A DNA stretch of 64,000 nt from Brevibacillus panacihumi W25 (GTDB lineage Bacteria > Bacillota > Bacilli > Brevibacillales > Brevibacillaceae), in assembly GCF_000503775.1 (NCBI RefSeq), contig NZ_KI629786.1:665501-729500 (forward strand), written 5' to 3'. Position 1 is the first letter of the stretch. Every line of letters starts with the position of its first letter. Positions 1-7,955 of the stretch are shown here, piece after piece. The position numbers and the translations under genes are program-made. The notes beneath the pieces are model-generated. The model saw only the letters and a program-made list of their open reading frames with translations. It did not search any database and was not told the origin of the DNA.

Positions 1-220
1 TCAGGATGATGAACGGCAGCGAGCGTACGATGTTGATGAACACATTCAGGATGTGAAAGAGTGTCTTGTTCGGGAAAAGGTGATTGCCCTGTGTCACCAC
101 GAGCAAAATGCCCAAAGGAATTCCGATCACAGTAGCAATGAACAAGGAGACGCCCACCATGATGACGGTCTCTTCCAAGGATTTCGTAAATAAAGGGATC
201 ATCTCGACTAAACGGTCCAT
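1..220 (-). CDS. metI: Methionine ABC transporter permease MetI, N-terminal part
   Basis: Only the first about 73 residues are in the window; the gene continues past base 1. The minus-strand reading from the ATG at 218-220 gives MDRLVEMIPLFTKSLEET, then a hydrophobic segment and VNIVRSLPFIIL-type residues, typical of the D-methionine permease family. MetI is the membrane channel that works with MetN and MetQ. Its ATG overlaps the metN stop (TAATG), so the two are translationally coupled and belong to the same riboswitch-controlled operon. Identification rests on the N-terminal sequence plus context and is firm. Confidence 0.9.
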   Translation of the reverse strand, partial: MDRLVEMIPLFTKSLEETVIMVGVSLFIATVIGIPLGILLVVTQGNHLFPNKTLFHILNVFINIVRSLPFIIL

Positions 221-1257
221 TATCTGGCTGCCTCCTCTCGTGTCACGATATCCACTTTGTATACGGATTGTCGCAAGAATTCAATGCCTTCCTGTACGGC
301 CTTCTCTTCGCCGGAGATGTGCAAAAGCAGAATGCCCAGCGCAGTTCCCTTAATGGAAGTAATCGAACCGTACAGCAGATTGGTTGTCACTGGGAAACGC
401 GCCGACAGATTGCCCAGGACAGGGTCCAGTGCGGCATCACCGCGAAAAGCGACGCGAAGGATTTTGGCAGCGGGACCGCTCGGCTTGATGTTGGACAAAA
501 TTTCTGCGGGAACTTCATCGTCGAAAATCGTCTTGATAAAGTTGCGCGTCGTCGGTTGTTGAGGATTGCTAAATACGTCCAGCACGGAGCCCTGTTCGAT
601 AACCTGTCCGTTCTCCATGATCGCGACACGGTCACAAATCTTTTTAATCACTTGCATCTCATGCGTGATCAGGACGATAGTCAGATTGAACTTGCGATTG
701 ATGTCCAGCAGCAGATCCAGGATCGATTCGGTGGTTTGCGGGTCGAGCGCAGAGGTCGCTTCGTCGCAAAGCAGAATTTCCGGGTCAGTAGCGAGCGCGC
801 GGGCGATCCCGACGCGCTGCTTCTGACCCCCGGACAACTGGGAGGGATAAGAGTTCGCCTTATCTTCCAGGCCGACGAGTCGGAGCAAATCCTTCACTTT
901 CTTCTCAATGACGTCCTTCGGCACTTTGTTCATGCGCAGAATCTCTGCTACGTTGTCATAAACATTATAGGAAGAAAGCAAGTTGAAGTGTTGAAAGATA
1001 ATCCCGATCTTCTTGCGCGCCTGGCGAAGCTCGCTCTCCTTCAGCGACAGCATATCCTGACCATTGACGACTACTGAGCCGCTTGTTGGCTTTTCGAGCA
1101 GGTTGATCGTTCGCAGCAGGGTACTTTTCCCCGCTCCGCTGAAACCGATCACTCCGAAAATTTGACCTTTCTCTACGTTCAGTGATACGCCCTTCAAGGC
1201 TTCAACCTGTTTGTTTCCCACCTTGTACGTCTTGTGGATCTCTGTTAGCTGAATCAT
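220..1257 (-). CDS. metN: Methionine ABC transporter ATP-binding protein MetN
   Basis: A 345-residue ABC ATPase that powers uptake of methionine (L and probably D forms) at the cytoplasmic face of the membrane. Walker A is GFSGAGKST at residues 38-46, the signature LSGGQKQRVGIARAL follows near residue 140, and Walker B with the catalytic Glu is in LLCDEATSALD. The C-terminal about 85 residues match the NIL domain that in this family binds methionine and shuts transport down. It lies 33 bp after metQ and overlaps metI by one base. Length is normal for the family. Confidence 0.96.
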   Translation of the reverse strand: MIQLTEIHKTYKVGNKQVEALKGVSLNVEKGQIFGVIGFSGAGKSTLLRTINLLEKPTSGSVVVNGQDMLSLKESELRQARKKIGIIFQHFNLLSSYNVYDNVAEILRMNKVPKDVIEKKVKDLLRLVGLEDKANSYPSQLSGGQKQRVGIARALATDPEILLCDEATSALDPQTTESILDLLLDINRKFNLTIVLITHEMQVIKKICDRVAIMENGQVIEQGSVLDVFSNPQQPTTRNFIKTIFDDEVPAEILSNIKPSGPAAKILRVAFRGDAALDPVLGNLSARFPVTTNLLYGSITSIKGTALGILLLHISGEEKAVQEGIEFLRQSVYKVDIVTREEAAR

Positions 1258-1290
1258 CTATCCAGTCTCCTTGCTGTACGAATTTCCTGT

Positions 1291-2115
1291 TTACCAGGAC
1301 GGGAGGACAGCTCCATCGAAGTGTTCCTCAATAAACTTCTTCACTTCTTCAGAACGGTAAGCTTCTACCAGTTTGGCAATGGCAGGGTTGTCTTTATTGG
1401 TTTCATTCACGGCGATGACGTTCACATAGGGCGAGTCAGAAGTTTCTGCGAAGATGGCATCTTTTTTCGGAGAATAGCCGGCAGACATCGCGAAGTTCGT
1501 ATTGATGCTCGCCAACTCTACATTTCCGAGGGAGCGTGCCAGGAAAGCAGCTTCCAGCTCTTTAAATTCCAATTTTTTCGGATTTTCAACGATATCCTGC
1601 GGAGTAGCATTATCGCCTACGCCTTCTTTTAGTTTAATCAATCCAGCAGCTTCGTATAGCATCAACGCACGAGCGCGGTTGGATGGGTCGTTCTGGATTC
1701 CGACGACTCCGCCTTCTGGAACATCGGCTACGTTTTTATGCTTGGTGGAGTAAAGTCCCATCGGAAAAGTAACCGAATTGCCCACTATGACGATTTTGGT
1801 CTTGTGGTCCGCGTTGAATTTATCGAGAAAAGGAATGGTTTGGAAGCTGTTGGCGTCCAGGGTTCCTTTATCCAGCGCTTGGTTTGGCTGTACATAGTCA
1901 TTGAAAACCACAACTTCTACTTCCAGTCCCTTTGTTTGCGCTACTTCTTTTACCTTGTTCATGATTTCTTCGTGAGGTCCTGCGGTAACGCCTACCTTCA
2001 CTTTTGTCTGTTCAGCGGCTGCTCCTGCCGGTGCAGCTTCTTCCTTTGCTCCGCAACCTGTCAGCAATGAGGCAGCGAGCAGAAATGATGTAAGCAAAAA
2101 ACCTGTCTTTTTCAA
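1291..2115 (-). CDS. metQ: Methionine-binding lipoprotein MetQ (NlpA family)
   Basis: A 274-residue extracellular substrate-binding lipoprotein that delivers methionine to MetNI. The signal peptide ends in a lipobox LLTGC with the lipidated Cys at residue 21, followed by a low-complexity Ala/Glu/Pro linker. The mature part has the family landmarks VGVTAGPHEEIM, LDANSFQTIPFL and GIQNDPSNRARAL. The start is a TTG codon (plus-strand CAA at 2113-2115) with an AAGGGGAG ribosome site 7 nt upstream; no ATG competes. It is the first gene after the SAM riboswitch, so methionine starvation should raise its expression. Confidence 0.95.
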   Translation of the reverse strand: MKKTGFLLTSFLLAASLLTGCGAKEEAAPAGAAAEQTKVKVGVTAGPHEEIMNKVKEVAQTKGLEVEVVVFNDYVQPNQALDKGTLDANSFQTIPFLDKFNADHKTKIVIVGNSVTFPMGLYSTKHKNVADVPEGGVVGIQNDPSNRARALMLYEAAGLIKLKEGVGDNATPQDIVENPKKLEFKELEAAFLARSLGNVELASINTNFAMSAGYSPKKDAIFAETSDSPYVNVIAVNETNKDNPAIAKLVEAYRSEEVKKFIEEHFDGAVLPSW

Positions 2116-2210
2116 TGTAGTTCTCCCCTTTTTCTTTTTGTCTATATTATTTGAAACAGTGAAGCCACATAGATCAGAGGTTTTTTGCTTTGCACATCAC
2201 ATTGCACATC

Positions 2211-2239
2211 AAAAAACCTCTTCTTGAAAGAAGAGGTCA
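2211..2239 (-). terminator. Riboswitch-controlled terminator before metQ
   Basis: On the minus strand CCTCTTCTT pairs with AAGAAGAGG around a tiny loop, followed by six U residues (plus-strand A run 2211-2216). It lies between the SAM aptamer and metQ, the usual place for the terminator formed when SAM is bound. Confidence 0.9.
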
Positions 2240-2270
2240 CTAGACAACACGAAATAAGTCGCTGCTTCCT

Positions 2271-2373
2271 CTCTTATCTTCCGGAATGATTTCCGCTGGA
2301 ATTGGCACCATATCCGCATGGATAGGTTGCCGAGGTTTCATTGGGCCAGTCCCTCTACCTCTCTCTATAAGAG
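2271..2373 (-). promoter_or_regulatory. SAM-I riboswitch (S-box)
   Basis: The minus strand carries the S-box landmarks in order: P1 strand CTCTTAT, then AGAGGGACTGGCCC, the conserved AATGAAACC and CGGCAACC, the GGTGCCAATTCC segment, and the closing ATAAGAG that pairs with the first strand. Known S-box elements bind S-adenosylmethionine and switch to a terminator, which is seen at 2211-2239. The inferred effect is that metQNI is transcribed when SAM is low. No clear vegetative promoter could be assigned in the AT-rich bases upstream of it. Confidence 0.95.
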
Positions 2374-2574
2374 ATGTTTGGTGATATGAAATTAGTAAGA
2401 AGAAAAAACTTATATCCTTACTTGGTTAGTTGGATTATATATGGAGAATGTATATCTGTCAAACCCTTTCTTAAAAAGATGAATATTAATGGCCCTATAG
2501 TACAAGAAAAAGAAGCAAAATACGAATATTCTATTGAAAATGATGATTATCATATGTATAATGAGGGAGTGTAA
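2374..2574 (+). CDS. Doubtful small ORF in AT-rich stretch
   Basis: A 66-codon frame beginning MFGDMKLVRRKNLYPYLVSW. I do not recognise it. The DNA is clearly more AT-rich than neighbouring genes, no good ribosome site precedes the ATG, and the frame starts right at the 5' edge of the oppositely oriented riboswitch, where the minus-strand promoter must lie. It may be a gene remnant or chance; no function is proposed. Confidence 0.15.
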   Translation: MFGDMKLVRRKNLYPYLVSWIIYGECISVKPFLKKMNINGPIVQEKEAKYEYSIENDDYHMYNEGV

Positions 2575-2605
2575 AAGCCTGAAAAGTTATCTTGCAGGTG
2601 ATGTC

Positions 2606-2971
2606 ATGACTATACAGGACAATAGCGAAAGCAGAAAAAAGCTATCTCATCTCTATAACGAGATAGCCAAGGAGTTGTTCGGGTTTGGGACAACTCTCCT
2701 GAGAGTAACGATTGACGGCAACCTGATTACCTTCCAGGCCAAGCATCGGCGTTCACCCCGTTCTGCAGCATTGGAAGGAGAGGCGCCGGCGCTAAAGCTG
2801 GAAGTAGATTTCCGCATGTCCCTTCTTTATAAAAAGAGGTTGAGGGAACGTCTGGAAGAAGAGCTAGGCTTGCAGATGGAAGCTGTATTGCGCGATTACG
2901 ATGCCGCGACTCAGTGGGCGATCACGAACATCATTTTGTCGGATGAAAATGAGAATAATTTGAATGGATGA
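2606..2971 (+). CDS. DUF2294 / MpsC-like small protein
   Basis: About 121 residues starting MTIQDNSESRKKLSHLYNE. The body IAKELFGFGTTLLRVTIDGN, a basic middle part and the C-terminal RERLEEELGLQMEAVLRDYD followed by TQWAITNIILSDE resemble the DUF2294 family, renamed MpsC after a staphylococcal cation-translocation locus. No membrane segment is present. The frame stays open upstream to an ATG at 2534, but those extra residues are Met/Ile-rich and the ATG at 2606 has a GCAGGTGAT-like ribosome site, so 2606 is preferred. It stands alone, ahead of the purine operon leader. The family assignment is from memory of the pattern; the cellular role here is unknown. Confidence 0.6.
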   Translation: MTIQDNSESRKKLSHLYNEIAKELFGFGTTLLRVTIDGNLITFQAKHRRSPRSAALEGEAPALKLEVDFRMSLLYKKRLRERLEEELGLQMEAVLRDYDAATQWAITNIILSDENENNLNG

Positions 2972-3029
2972 CTGGGATTTTTTCTTTTGATTCATCTTAA
3001 GGAAAGACCCGGTATTCGATCAAACAGAT

Positions 3030-3112
3030 GTACTTCTCTTTGTTTACGAAGAAAAGTGCTCTTGTTTAGAAGGAATTTTTCTAACCAAGGGTACTTTTCT
3101 TTTCTTTATTTA
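3030..3112 (+). promoter_or_regulatory. Leader with two mutually exclusive hairpins (candidate attenuator)
   Basis: Segment 3049-3064 (AAGAAAAGTGCTCTTG) pairs over 16 positions, two of them G-U, with 3086-3101, around an inner TTAGAA/TTCTAA stem, and is followed by a U-rich tract: a terminator. The same 3049-3059 bases also pair with 3030-3040 (GTACTTCTCTT), one mismatch, to make an alternative stem. The two partner strands are almost identical in sequence. That is the logic of an antiterminator/terminator switch just upstream of the purine transport operon. I did not recognise a known aptamer in 2972-3029. Confidence 0.5.
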
Positions 3113-3135
3113 CCAAAAAATGGGGGTCATATCAC

Positions 3136-4212
3136 ATGAAAAAGCTTTTCACATCACTACTTTCCGTTTCCGCCCTTTCGCTGGCGCTGGCAGGCTGTGG
3201 CGGGGGAGAACAAGCCCAGCCAGCAGGGGAGAATGGCGAAGCACCAAAAGGAGCGCCAACCAAATTGGTCATCTCCACTTGGGGCTTTTCGGAGGATTTC
3301 TTCCGCAAAGAGATTTATGAGCCATTTGAAAAAGAGCATAACGTCGAAATCGTGTTGGAGATCGGAAACAACGCCGAGCGCCTGAATAAAATTCGTCAGG
3401 GCAGCTCTTCTGTAGACCTGGTTTACCTGTCCGACTACTATGCGCAACAAGGAATCGATGCTGGAGTGTTTGAGAAGATCGACCGCAGCCGCATTCCCAA
3501 CCTGAATGAGATTTACGACATCGCCAAAGCGCCCCTCGGAGAGGATTACGGCCCTGCTTATACCATCGGACAATTCGGTATCGCCTATAATCCGAATCTG
3601 GTCAAAACCGAAATCAAATCCTGGGCAGATCTGTGGAATCCGGAGTTGACCGGGAAGCTGACTTTGCCTAACATCACTTCCACGACCGGACCGATGATCC
3701 TGGACGCTGCTTCGCTGGTAGCCGGGAACCAAAGCTTCAATGAGGATCAGGCTTTCGCCAAAATGAAAGAGATCAACAGCGGAGTTGTCAAATACTACGA
3801 CAAAACCTCTGAGTATGTAAATATGTTCACCCAGGAAGAGATCGCAGTAGGTCCAATCATGGAAATGTACTTCAAAGACATCCAGGCTGCTGTGCCAGAG
3901 GCAAAATTCGTCTCTCCTGAAGAGGGCGGATACGCTGTCATGAATACCGTCAATATCGTGAAGGGCAGCAAAAACAAAGAGCTCGCAGAAGACTTTATCA
4001 ACTACCAGTTGAGCAAGGAAGTTCAAGAGAAGGCGGCAAAAGCCAAAGTAGACTCTCCTGTAAACAAGACGCTTTCCCTGACTGACGAAGAAGCCAAGGG
4101 CATTACCTACGGCGAGGAAACGATTAGCAAATTGCGCATGCTAGACATGAAAGCAGTCAACGAGAAATCCAAAGCATGGATTGATCGTTGGAACCGTGAA
4201 ATCGTGCAGTAA
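3136..4212 (+). CDS. PotD-like ABC substrate-binding lipoprotein (purine operon)
   Basis: A 358-residue exported lipoprotein: signal peptide with lipobox LALAGC, Cys at residue 21, then a Gly/Glu/Gln linker. The mature domain (LVISTWGFSEDFFRKEIYEP, VDLVYLSDYYAQQGID, EDYGPAYTIGQFGIAYNP) belongs to the extracellular binding proteins of spermidine/putrescine-type importers. It heads an operon with matching permeases and ATPase, but between them sits a nucleoside hydrolase and at the end an adenine deaminase. I therefore infer that the ligand is a purine nucleoside or base and not a polyamine; the sequence alone does not prove it. The ribosome site is the GGGGGT before ATG. Confidence 0.82.
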   Translation: MKKLFTSLLSVSALSLALAGCGGGEQAQPAGENGEAPKGAPTKLVISTWGFSEDFFRKEIYEPFEKEHNVEIVLEIGNNAERLNKIRQGSSSVDLVYLSDYYAQQGIDAGVFEKIDRSRIPNLNEIYDIAKAPLGEDYGPAYTIGQFGIAYNPNLVKTEIKSWADLWNPELTGKLTLPNITSTTGPMILDAASLVAGNQSFNEDQAFAKMKEINSGVVKYYDKTSEYVNMFTQEEIAVGPIMEMYFKDIQAAVPEAKFVSPEEGGYAVMNTVNIVKGSKNKELAEDFINYQLSKEVQEKAAKAKVDSPVNKTLSLTDEEAKGITYGEETISKLRMLDMKAVNEKSKAWIDRWNREIVQ

Positions 4213-4228
4213 GCACGAGGAATCTAAC

Positions 4229-4270
4229 AAGCAAGGGTATAGCGAAACCGTATATACCCTTGCTTTTTTT
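4229..4270 (+). terminator. Intra-operon terminator / attenuator hairpin
   Basis: AAGCAAGGGTATA and TATATACCCTTGCTT form a long stem followed by seven T. It ends only 18 bp before the nucleoside hydrolase ATG, whose AAGGAGG site follows the T run. It probably reduces expression of the downstream genes relative to the abundant binding protein, a common arrangement in ABC operons. Confidence 0.88.
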
Positions 4271-4287
4271 AAAAAGGAGGTTGGCGT

Positions 4288-5217
4288 ATGAAAAAGATCG
4301 TCTTGGACGTGGATACGGGGGTAGACGATGCGCTGGGCATTATGCTGGCTGTCAAAAGCGGTCAATGTGATGTGCTGGGAATTACCACGGTAAACGGCAA
4401 TGTCTCCTTGGACAAAGCGACGGAGAATACCTGCAAAATCCTGGACTTCCTGCAAGTTGGACAAGAGATTCCGGTGATACGCGGTGCATCCCGCCCACTA
4501 CTGCGTCACGTCTATTTTGAACACCGGATACACGGGGAAGATGGTCTGGGGGGCGCGCTGCGCGATATGCAAGTCCTGACCAAGCCACAGGAAGGCTTTG
4601 CCCCAGATTTTATGATTGAACAAGTAAAAAAGCATCCCGGTGAAGTCACGTTGATCATGACTGGACCCCTGACTAACCTCGCTTTGGCTGTCAGCAAATA
4701 CCCCGAGCTGGTCCACCAGGTCAAAGAAGTCATTTTCATGGGTGGAGTTGTGAAGGAACACGGCAATGTTACCCCGACAGCGGAGTACAACATGTATGTC
4801 GATCCTGAAGCCGCCAAGATCGTATTTCACGCCGGATTTTCTTCCCTTACGATGGTCGGTCTCGATGTGACGCGCAAGGTATTGCTGCATGAATCTCATA
4901 TTCAAGACTTGGGAGACACTCCGATGGCAGCTTACGTCAAAAAGAGCACGTCGGAATACACGGAGCGGTATTTTGAGCGAAACGGTGTGCGTGCCTGCGC
5001 GCTGCATGATCCGCTGGCAGTTGCAGTGGCGATCTCCCCTGATCTGGTGACGACGCAGAAGCTGTACGTCGATGTGGAGACAAAAAGCGAGTTGTGCGAT
5101 GGACAGACGGTCTGTGATTTTCAGAACAGGCTGATGAAAGAGCCGAACATGAACGTGTGTCTGGACGTGGATGCACAAGCCTTTTTTGATCAGTTTATCC
5201 GCGTGCTGAAAGCCTGA
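4288..5217 (+). CDS. Inosine-uridine preferring nucleoside hydrolase
   Basis: 309 residues, full length for the family that hydrolyses the N-glycosidic bond of ribonucleosides to base plus ribose. The calcium-binding signature DVDTGVDD is at residues 7-14; GNVSLDKATENT, IMTGPLTNLALA and the C-terminal HDPLAVAVAI are the other family landmarks, including the catalytic-site His in HDP. It is preceded by AAAAAGGAGG. Placed between the binding protein and the permeases of an importer and upstream of adenine deaminase, it should release the base from imported nucleosides such as adenosine or inosine in the cytoplasm. Substrate preference cannot be read from sequence. Confidence 0.93.
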   Translation: MKKIVLDVDTGVDDALGIMLAVKSGQCDVLGITTVNGNVSLDKATENTCKILDFLQVGQEIPVIRGASRPLLRHVYFEHRIHGEDGLGGALRDMQVLTKPQEGFAPDFMIEQVKKHPGEVTLIMTGPLTNLALAVSKYPELVHQVKEVIFMGGVVKEHGNVTPTAEYNMYVDPEAAKIVFHAGFSSLTMVGLDVTRKVLLHESHIQDLGDTPMAAYVKKSTSEYTERYFERNGVRACALHDPLAVAVAISPDLVTTQKLYVDVETKSELCDGQTVCDFQNRLMKEPNMNVCLDVDAQAFFDQFIRVLKA

Positions 5218-5243
5218 CGATACCGCGAACAGGAGTTAAAGCG

Positions 5244-6065
5244 ATGAAAAATAAGGGCATGTATCTGTTGTTGCTACCCGGCGTCCTGTTTTTGACGCTG
5301 TTTCTGGTCATCCCGATCGTGATGACCATTGCTTCGACCTTCTACCAGGAAGGCAGCTTTACTGTACAGGGCTATTTTACCTTCCTTACTGATCCGTACA
5401 ATTTGAAAATCTTGTGGACGACACTGCGCGTCAGTCTCGTCACGACGATTGTTTGCATTCTGCTCGGTTTTCCCGCAGCTTATTACATTTCCAAGCTGGG
5501 AGCGCGTAAAAAAGGCATTCTGCTGGCTTTGGCGATCTTCCCCTTGCTGACAAGCTCCGTCGTCCGATCCTTTAGCTGGATGATCATCCTCGGGAAAAAA
5601 GGGCTGCTCAATAGCTCCCTCCTCTCGATCGGACTGATTGAAAAACCGCTGGAGATCTTGTATACCCCGACTGCGATGATGATCGGGTTGATCCACCTGT
5701 TTTTGCCGCTGATCATTATCACACTGGTAGGTGTCATGGAAAATATTGACCCCGATCTGCTGAAAGCGGCGGAAAGCCTTGGCGCTTCCCGGTTTACGGC
5801 GTTTCGCCAAGTGATATTGCCCTTGAGCATGCCGGGCCTGATTATCGGCAGCATTCTGGTCTTCGTCGGCAGTCTCACAGCCTATACGACACCTGCCTTG
5901 CTGGGCGGAAAACAAGGCGTCATATCGACGTTCCTGTACCAGAATGCGATTACCTTGAACGATTGGCACATGGCGTCGGTGATTGCGACGATCATGATCG
6001 TGATTACGTTTGTGGTGATTGGCCTGATGAATAAAATCGCGACGAAATTAAATCCGAAGGGGTAG
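5244..6065 (+). CDS. ABC transporter permease, PotB type
   Basis: 273 residues with six predicted membrane segments and the cytoplasmic EAA loop LLKAAESLGASRFTAFRQV that contacts the ATPase. It resembles PotB-like permeases. With the next gene it makes the heterodimeric membrane channel of the importer. It starts 26 bp after the nucleoside hydrolase stop with a GGAGTTAAAGCG ribosome site and is followed after 6 bp by the second permease, so the genes are one transcript. Confidence 0.92.
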   Translation: MKNKGMYLLLLPGVLFLTLFLVIPIVMTIASTFYQEGSFTVQGYFTFLTDPYNLKILWTTLRVSLVTTIVCILLGFPAAYYISKLGARKKGILLALAIFPLLTSSVVRSFSWMIILGKKGLLNSSLLSIGLIEKPLEILYTPTAMMIGLIHLFLPLIIITLVGVMENIDPDLLKAAESLGASRFTAFRQVILPLSMPGLIIGSILVFVGSLTAYTTPALLGGKQGVISTFLYQNAITLNDWHMASVIATIMIVITFVVIGLMNKIATKLNPKG

Positions 6066-6071
6066 AAGGGT

Positions 6072-6860
6072 ATGCAGGAAAAAAATCGCGGGTTGGCCCT
6101 GTTTACACTTCTGGTATTCGTGTTCTTGCTCGGGCCGCTCGTCATCATTTCGTTTACGTCATTTGAACCTGGCACAGTCTTGAAGTTCCCGCCGGAGGGC
6201 TTCTCCTGGCGCTGGTATGAAAACATTTTTGAAGTGAAGATGTTCATGACAACCTTTGGCACGTCCATGTTCGTCTCGCTGGTCGGGAACCTGCTGGCCT
6301 TGCTGCTGGGTGTTCCGGCGGCATACGCGTTAAGCCGCTTTCAGTTCAAGGGAAAAGGGCTGCTGAATGCCGTCTTCATCTCTCCTGTCCTGATTCCCGG
6401 CATTGTCATGGGTTTTGCGATGCTAAAGTACGTGATCATTACCTACAATTTGCCGATCTATGCGGGGCTGTTGATCGGGCATACCGTGATCATGCTGCCG
6501 TTCATCATCCGGGTGGTGGCCTCGAGCTTGTCCAACTTCGACTTCGCGATCGAGGAAGCAGCGCTCAGTCTGGGAGCTGGAAAGGTCGAGACATTTTTCA
6601 AGGTCGTGCTGCCCAATATCCGTTCAGGCATCATAGCAGCGATTCTGATTGCCTTTCTGGAATCGTTCAACAACGTGGATATCTCGGTCTTTATGACGGG
6701 GCCTGGAGTTAGTACACTGCCGATCCAGATGCTCACTTACGTGGAAAACAACTTCGATCCGACAATTGCCGCTCTTTCGGTGCTGCTCATGATCATTACC
6801 GCGATCCTGATGTTCATCATTGAGCGTATGATGGGGCTTTCCTACTTTACAAAACGGTAA
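6072..6860 (+). CDS. ABC transporter permease, PotC type
   Basis: 262 residues, six membrane segments, EAA loop IEEAALSLGAGKVETFFKV. It is the partner of the PotB-type permease immediately upstream (6 bp gap; GGGGTAGAAGGGT as ribosome site). The final residues MMGLSYFTKR and length fit PotC-like subunits. It is predicted to move the same ligand captured by the lipoprotein at 3136-4212. Identity as an ABC permease is certain; the transported compound is inferred from context. Confidence 0.92.
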   Translation: MQEKNRGLALFTLLVFVFLLGPLVIISFTSFEPGTVLKFPPEGFSWRWYENIFEVKMFMTTFGTSMFVSLVGNLLALLLGVPAAYALSRFQFKGKGLLNAVFISPVLIPGIVMGFAMLKYVIITYNLPIYAGLLIGHTVIMLPFIIRVVASSLSNFDFAIEEAALSLGAGKVETFFKVVLPNIRSGIIAAILIAFLESFNNVDISVFMTGPGVSTLPIQMLTYVENNFDPTIAALSVLLMIITAILMFIIERMMGLSYFTKR

Positions 6861-6875
6861 CGGAGGCATGAAAAC

Positions 6876-7937
6876 ATGGCATTGCTCACGCTGGAAAACG
6901 TATCAGTTGCCTACGACAATCAGTACATTTTAAAAGACTTCAACCTGAATATTGAAAAAGGCCAGCTTATTTCCCTCCTGGGCCCGAGCGGCTGCGGCAA
7001 GACGACGACCTTGCGTCTCATCGCAGGGTTCCTGGAAGCGAAGGACGGCCGCTTCTTATTTGATGGAAAAGACTATACGCGTGTACCGGTCAACAAGCGC
7101 AATTTCGGCTTTGTATTTCAAAGCTACGCCTTGTTTCCGCACATGTCTGTGTTCGACAACGTCGCGTTCGGACTTCGTTTGCGCAAGGTCAGCGAGACAG
7201 AGGTAAAGCAGCGGGTCGAGCAGATCCTGGATGTCGTCAGTCTGGGAGGCTTTGAGAAACGCTTCCCCAAAGAGCTGTCCGGTGGGCAAAGACAGCGTGT
7301 AGCCATCGCCCGGGCGCTGGTCATTCAGCCTGACCTCTTGCTGTTTGACGAGCCCTTGAGCAACCTGGACGCCAATCTGCGGGTCAATATGCGCGTTGAG
7401 ATTCGCCGCATCCAGCAAGAGCTGGGGATTACCACGGTCTACGTCTCCCATGACCAGGAGGAGTGCTTCTCCATCTCGGATCGCGTAGCCATTATGAATA
7501 AAGGCGTCATCGAGCAGCTGGATGATCCGGCGACGATTTTCAAATATCCCAAAACGGAATTTATCGCGCGCTTTATCGGCTTCAACAACTTCATTACATT
7601 CGGGGAGCGCACCGAACAGGATGGCGAGATCGAGCTTCGGGTGGGCGGTCATCGTTTCGCTGCTACCCACAACCCGGGTACAGCGAATGCCAATGCCAAA
7701 AAATGTGCAATGCGACCAGATGACCTGATTGTGACGACAGAGGCGCAAGCCGATCATGAGACAAATCGCTTGCCGGGAACCGTGAAGATCAGCACGTTTT
7801 TGGGCCGGAGCTATCAATATGTAGTCGAGACGGATCTCGGAGATTTCACAGTCAATCAGGAGATGGAGACCCCGTACAAAAGCGGGCAGACCGTTCACCT
7901 GCTTTTCCCGAAAGACAAAATGGTGCTGGTGGACTAA
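6876..7937 (+). CDS. ABC transporter ATP-binding protein, PotA type
   Basis: 353 residues. Walker A GPSGCGKTT at 36-44, Q-loop FVFQSYALFPHM, signature LSGGQRQRVAIARAL, Walker B LLLFDEPLSNLD and the switch His in VSHDQEE are all intact. The C-terminal about 110 residues form the TOBE regulatory domain usual in PotA/MalK-type ATPases. It energises the two permeases encoded just upstream and sits 18 bp before the adenine deaminase gene. Confidence 0.93.
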   Translation: MALLTLENVSVAYDNQYILKDFNLNIEKGQLISLLGPSGCGKTTTLRLIAGFLEAKDGRFLFDGKDYTRVPVNKRNFGFVFQSYALFPHMSVFDNVAFGLRLRKVSETEVKQRVEQILDVVSLGGFEKRFPKELSGGQRQRVAIARALVIQPDLLLFDEPLSNLDANLRVNMRVEIRRIQQELGITTVYVSHDQEECFSISDRVAIMNKGVIEQLDDPATIFKYPKTEFIARFIGFNNFITFGERTEQDGEIELRVGGHRFAATHNPGTANANAKKCAMRPDDLIVTTEAQADHETNRLPGTVKISTFLGRSYQYVVETDLGDFTVNQEMETPYKSGQTVHLLFPKDKMVLVD

Positions 7938-7955
7938 CGACAGGAGTGGTTTTGC

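Noticed and set aside
268..1077. Long plus-strand reading frame opposite metN
   Set aside because: It is a shadow of the metN coding strand; the protein has no recognisable family, no ribosome site, and metN motifs are unambiguous.
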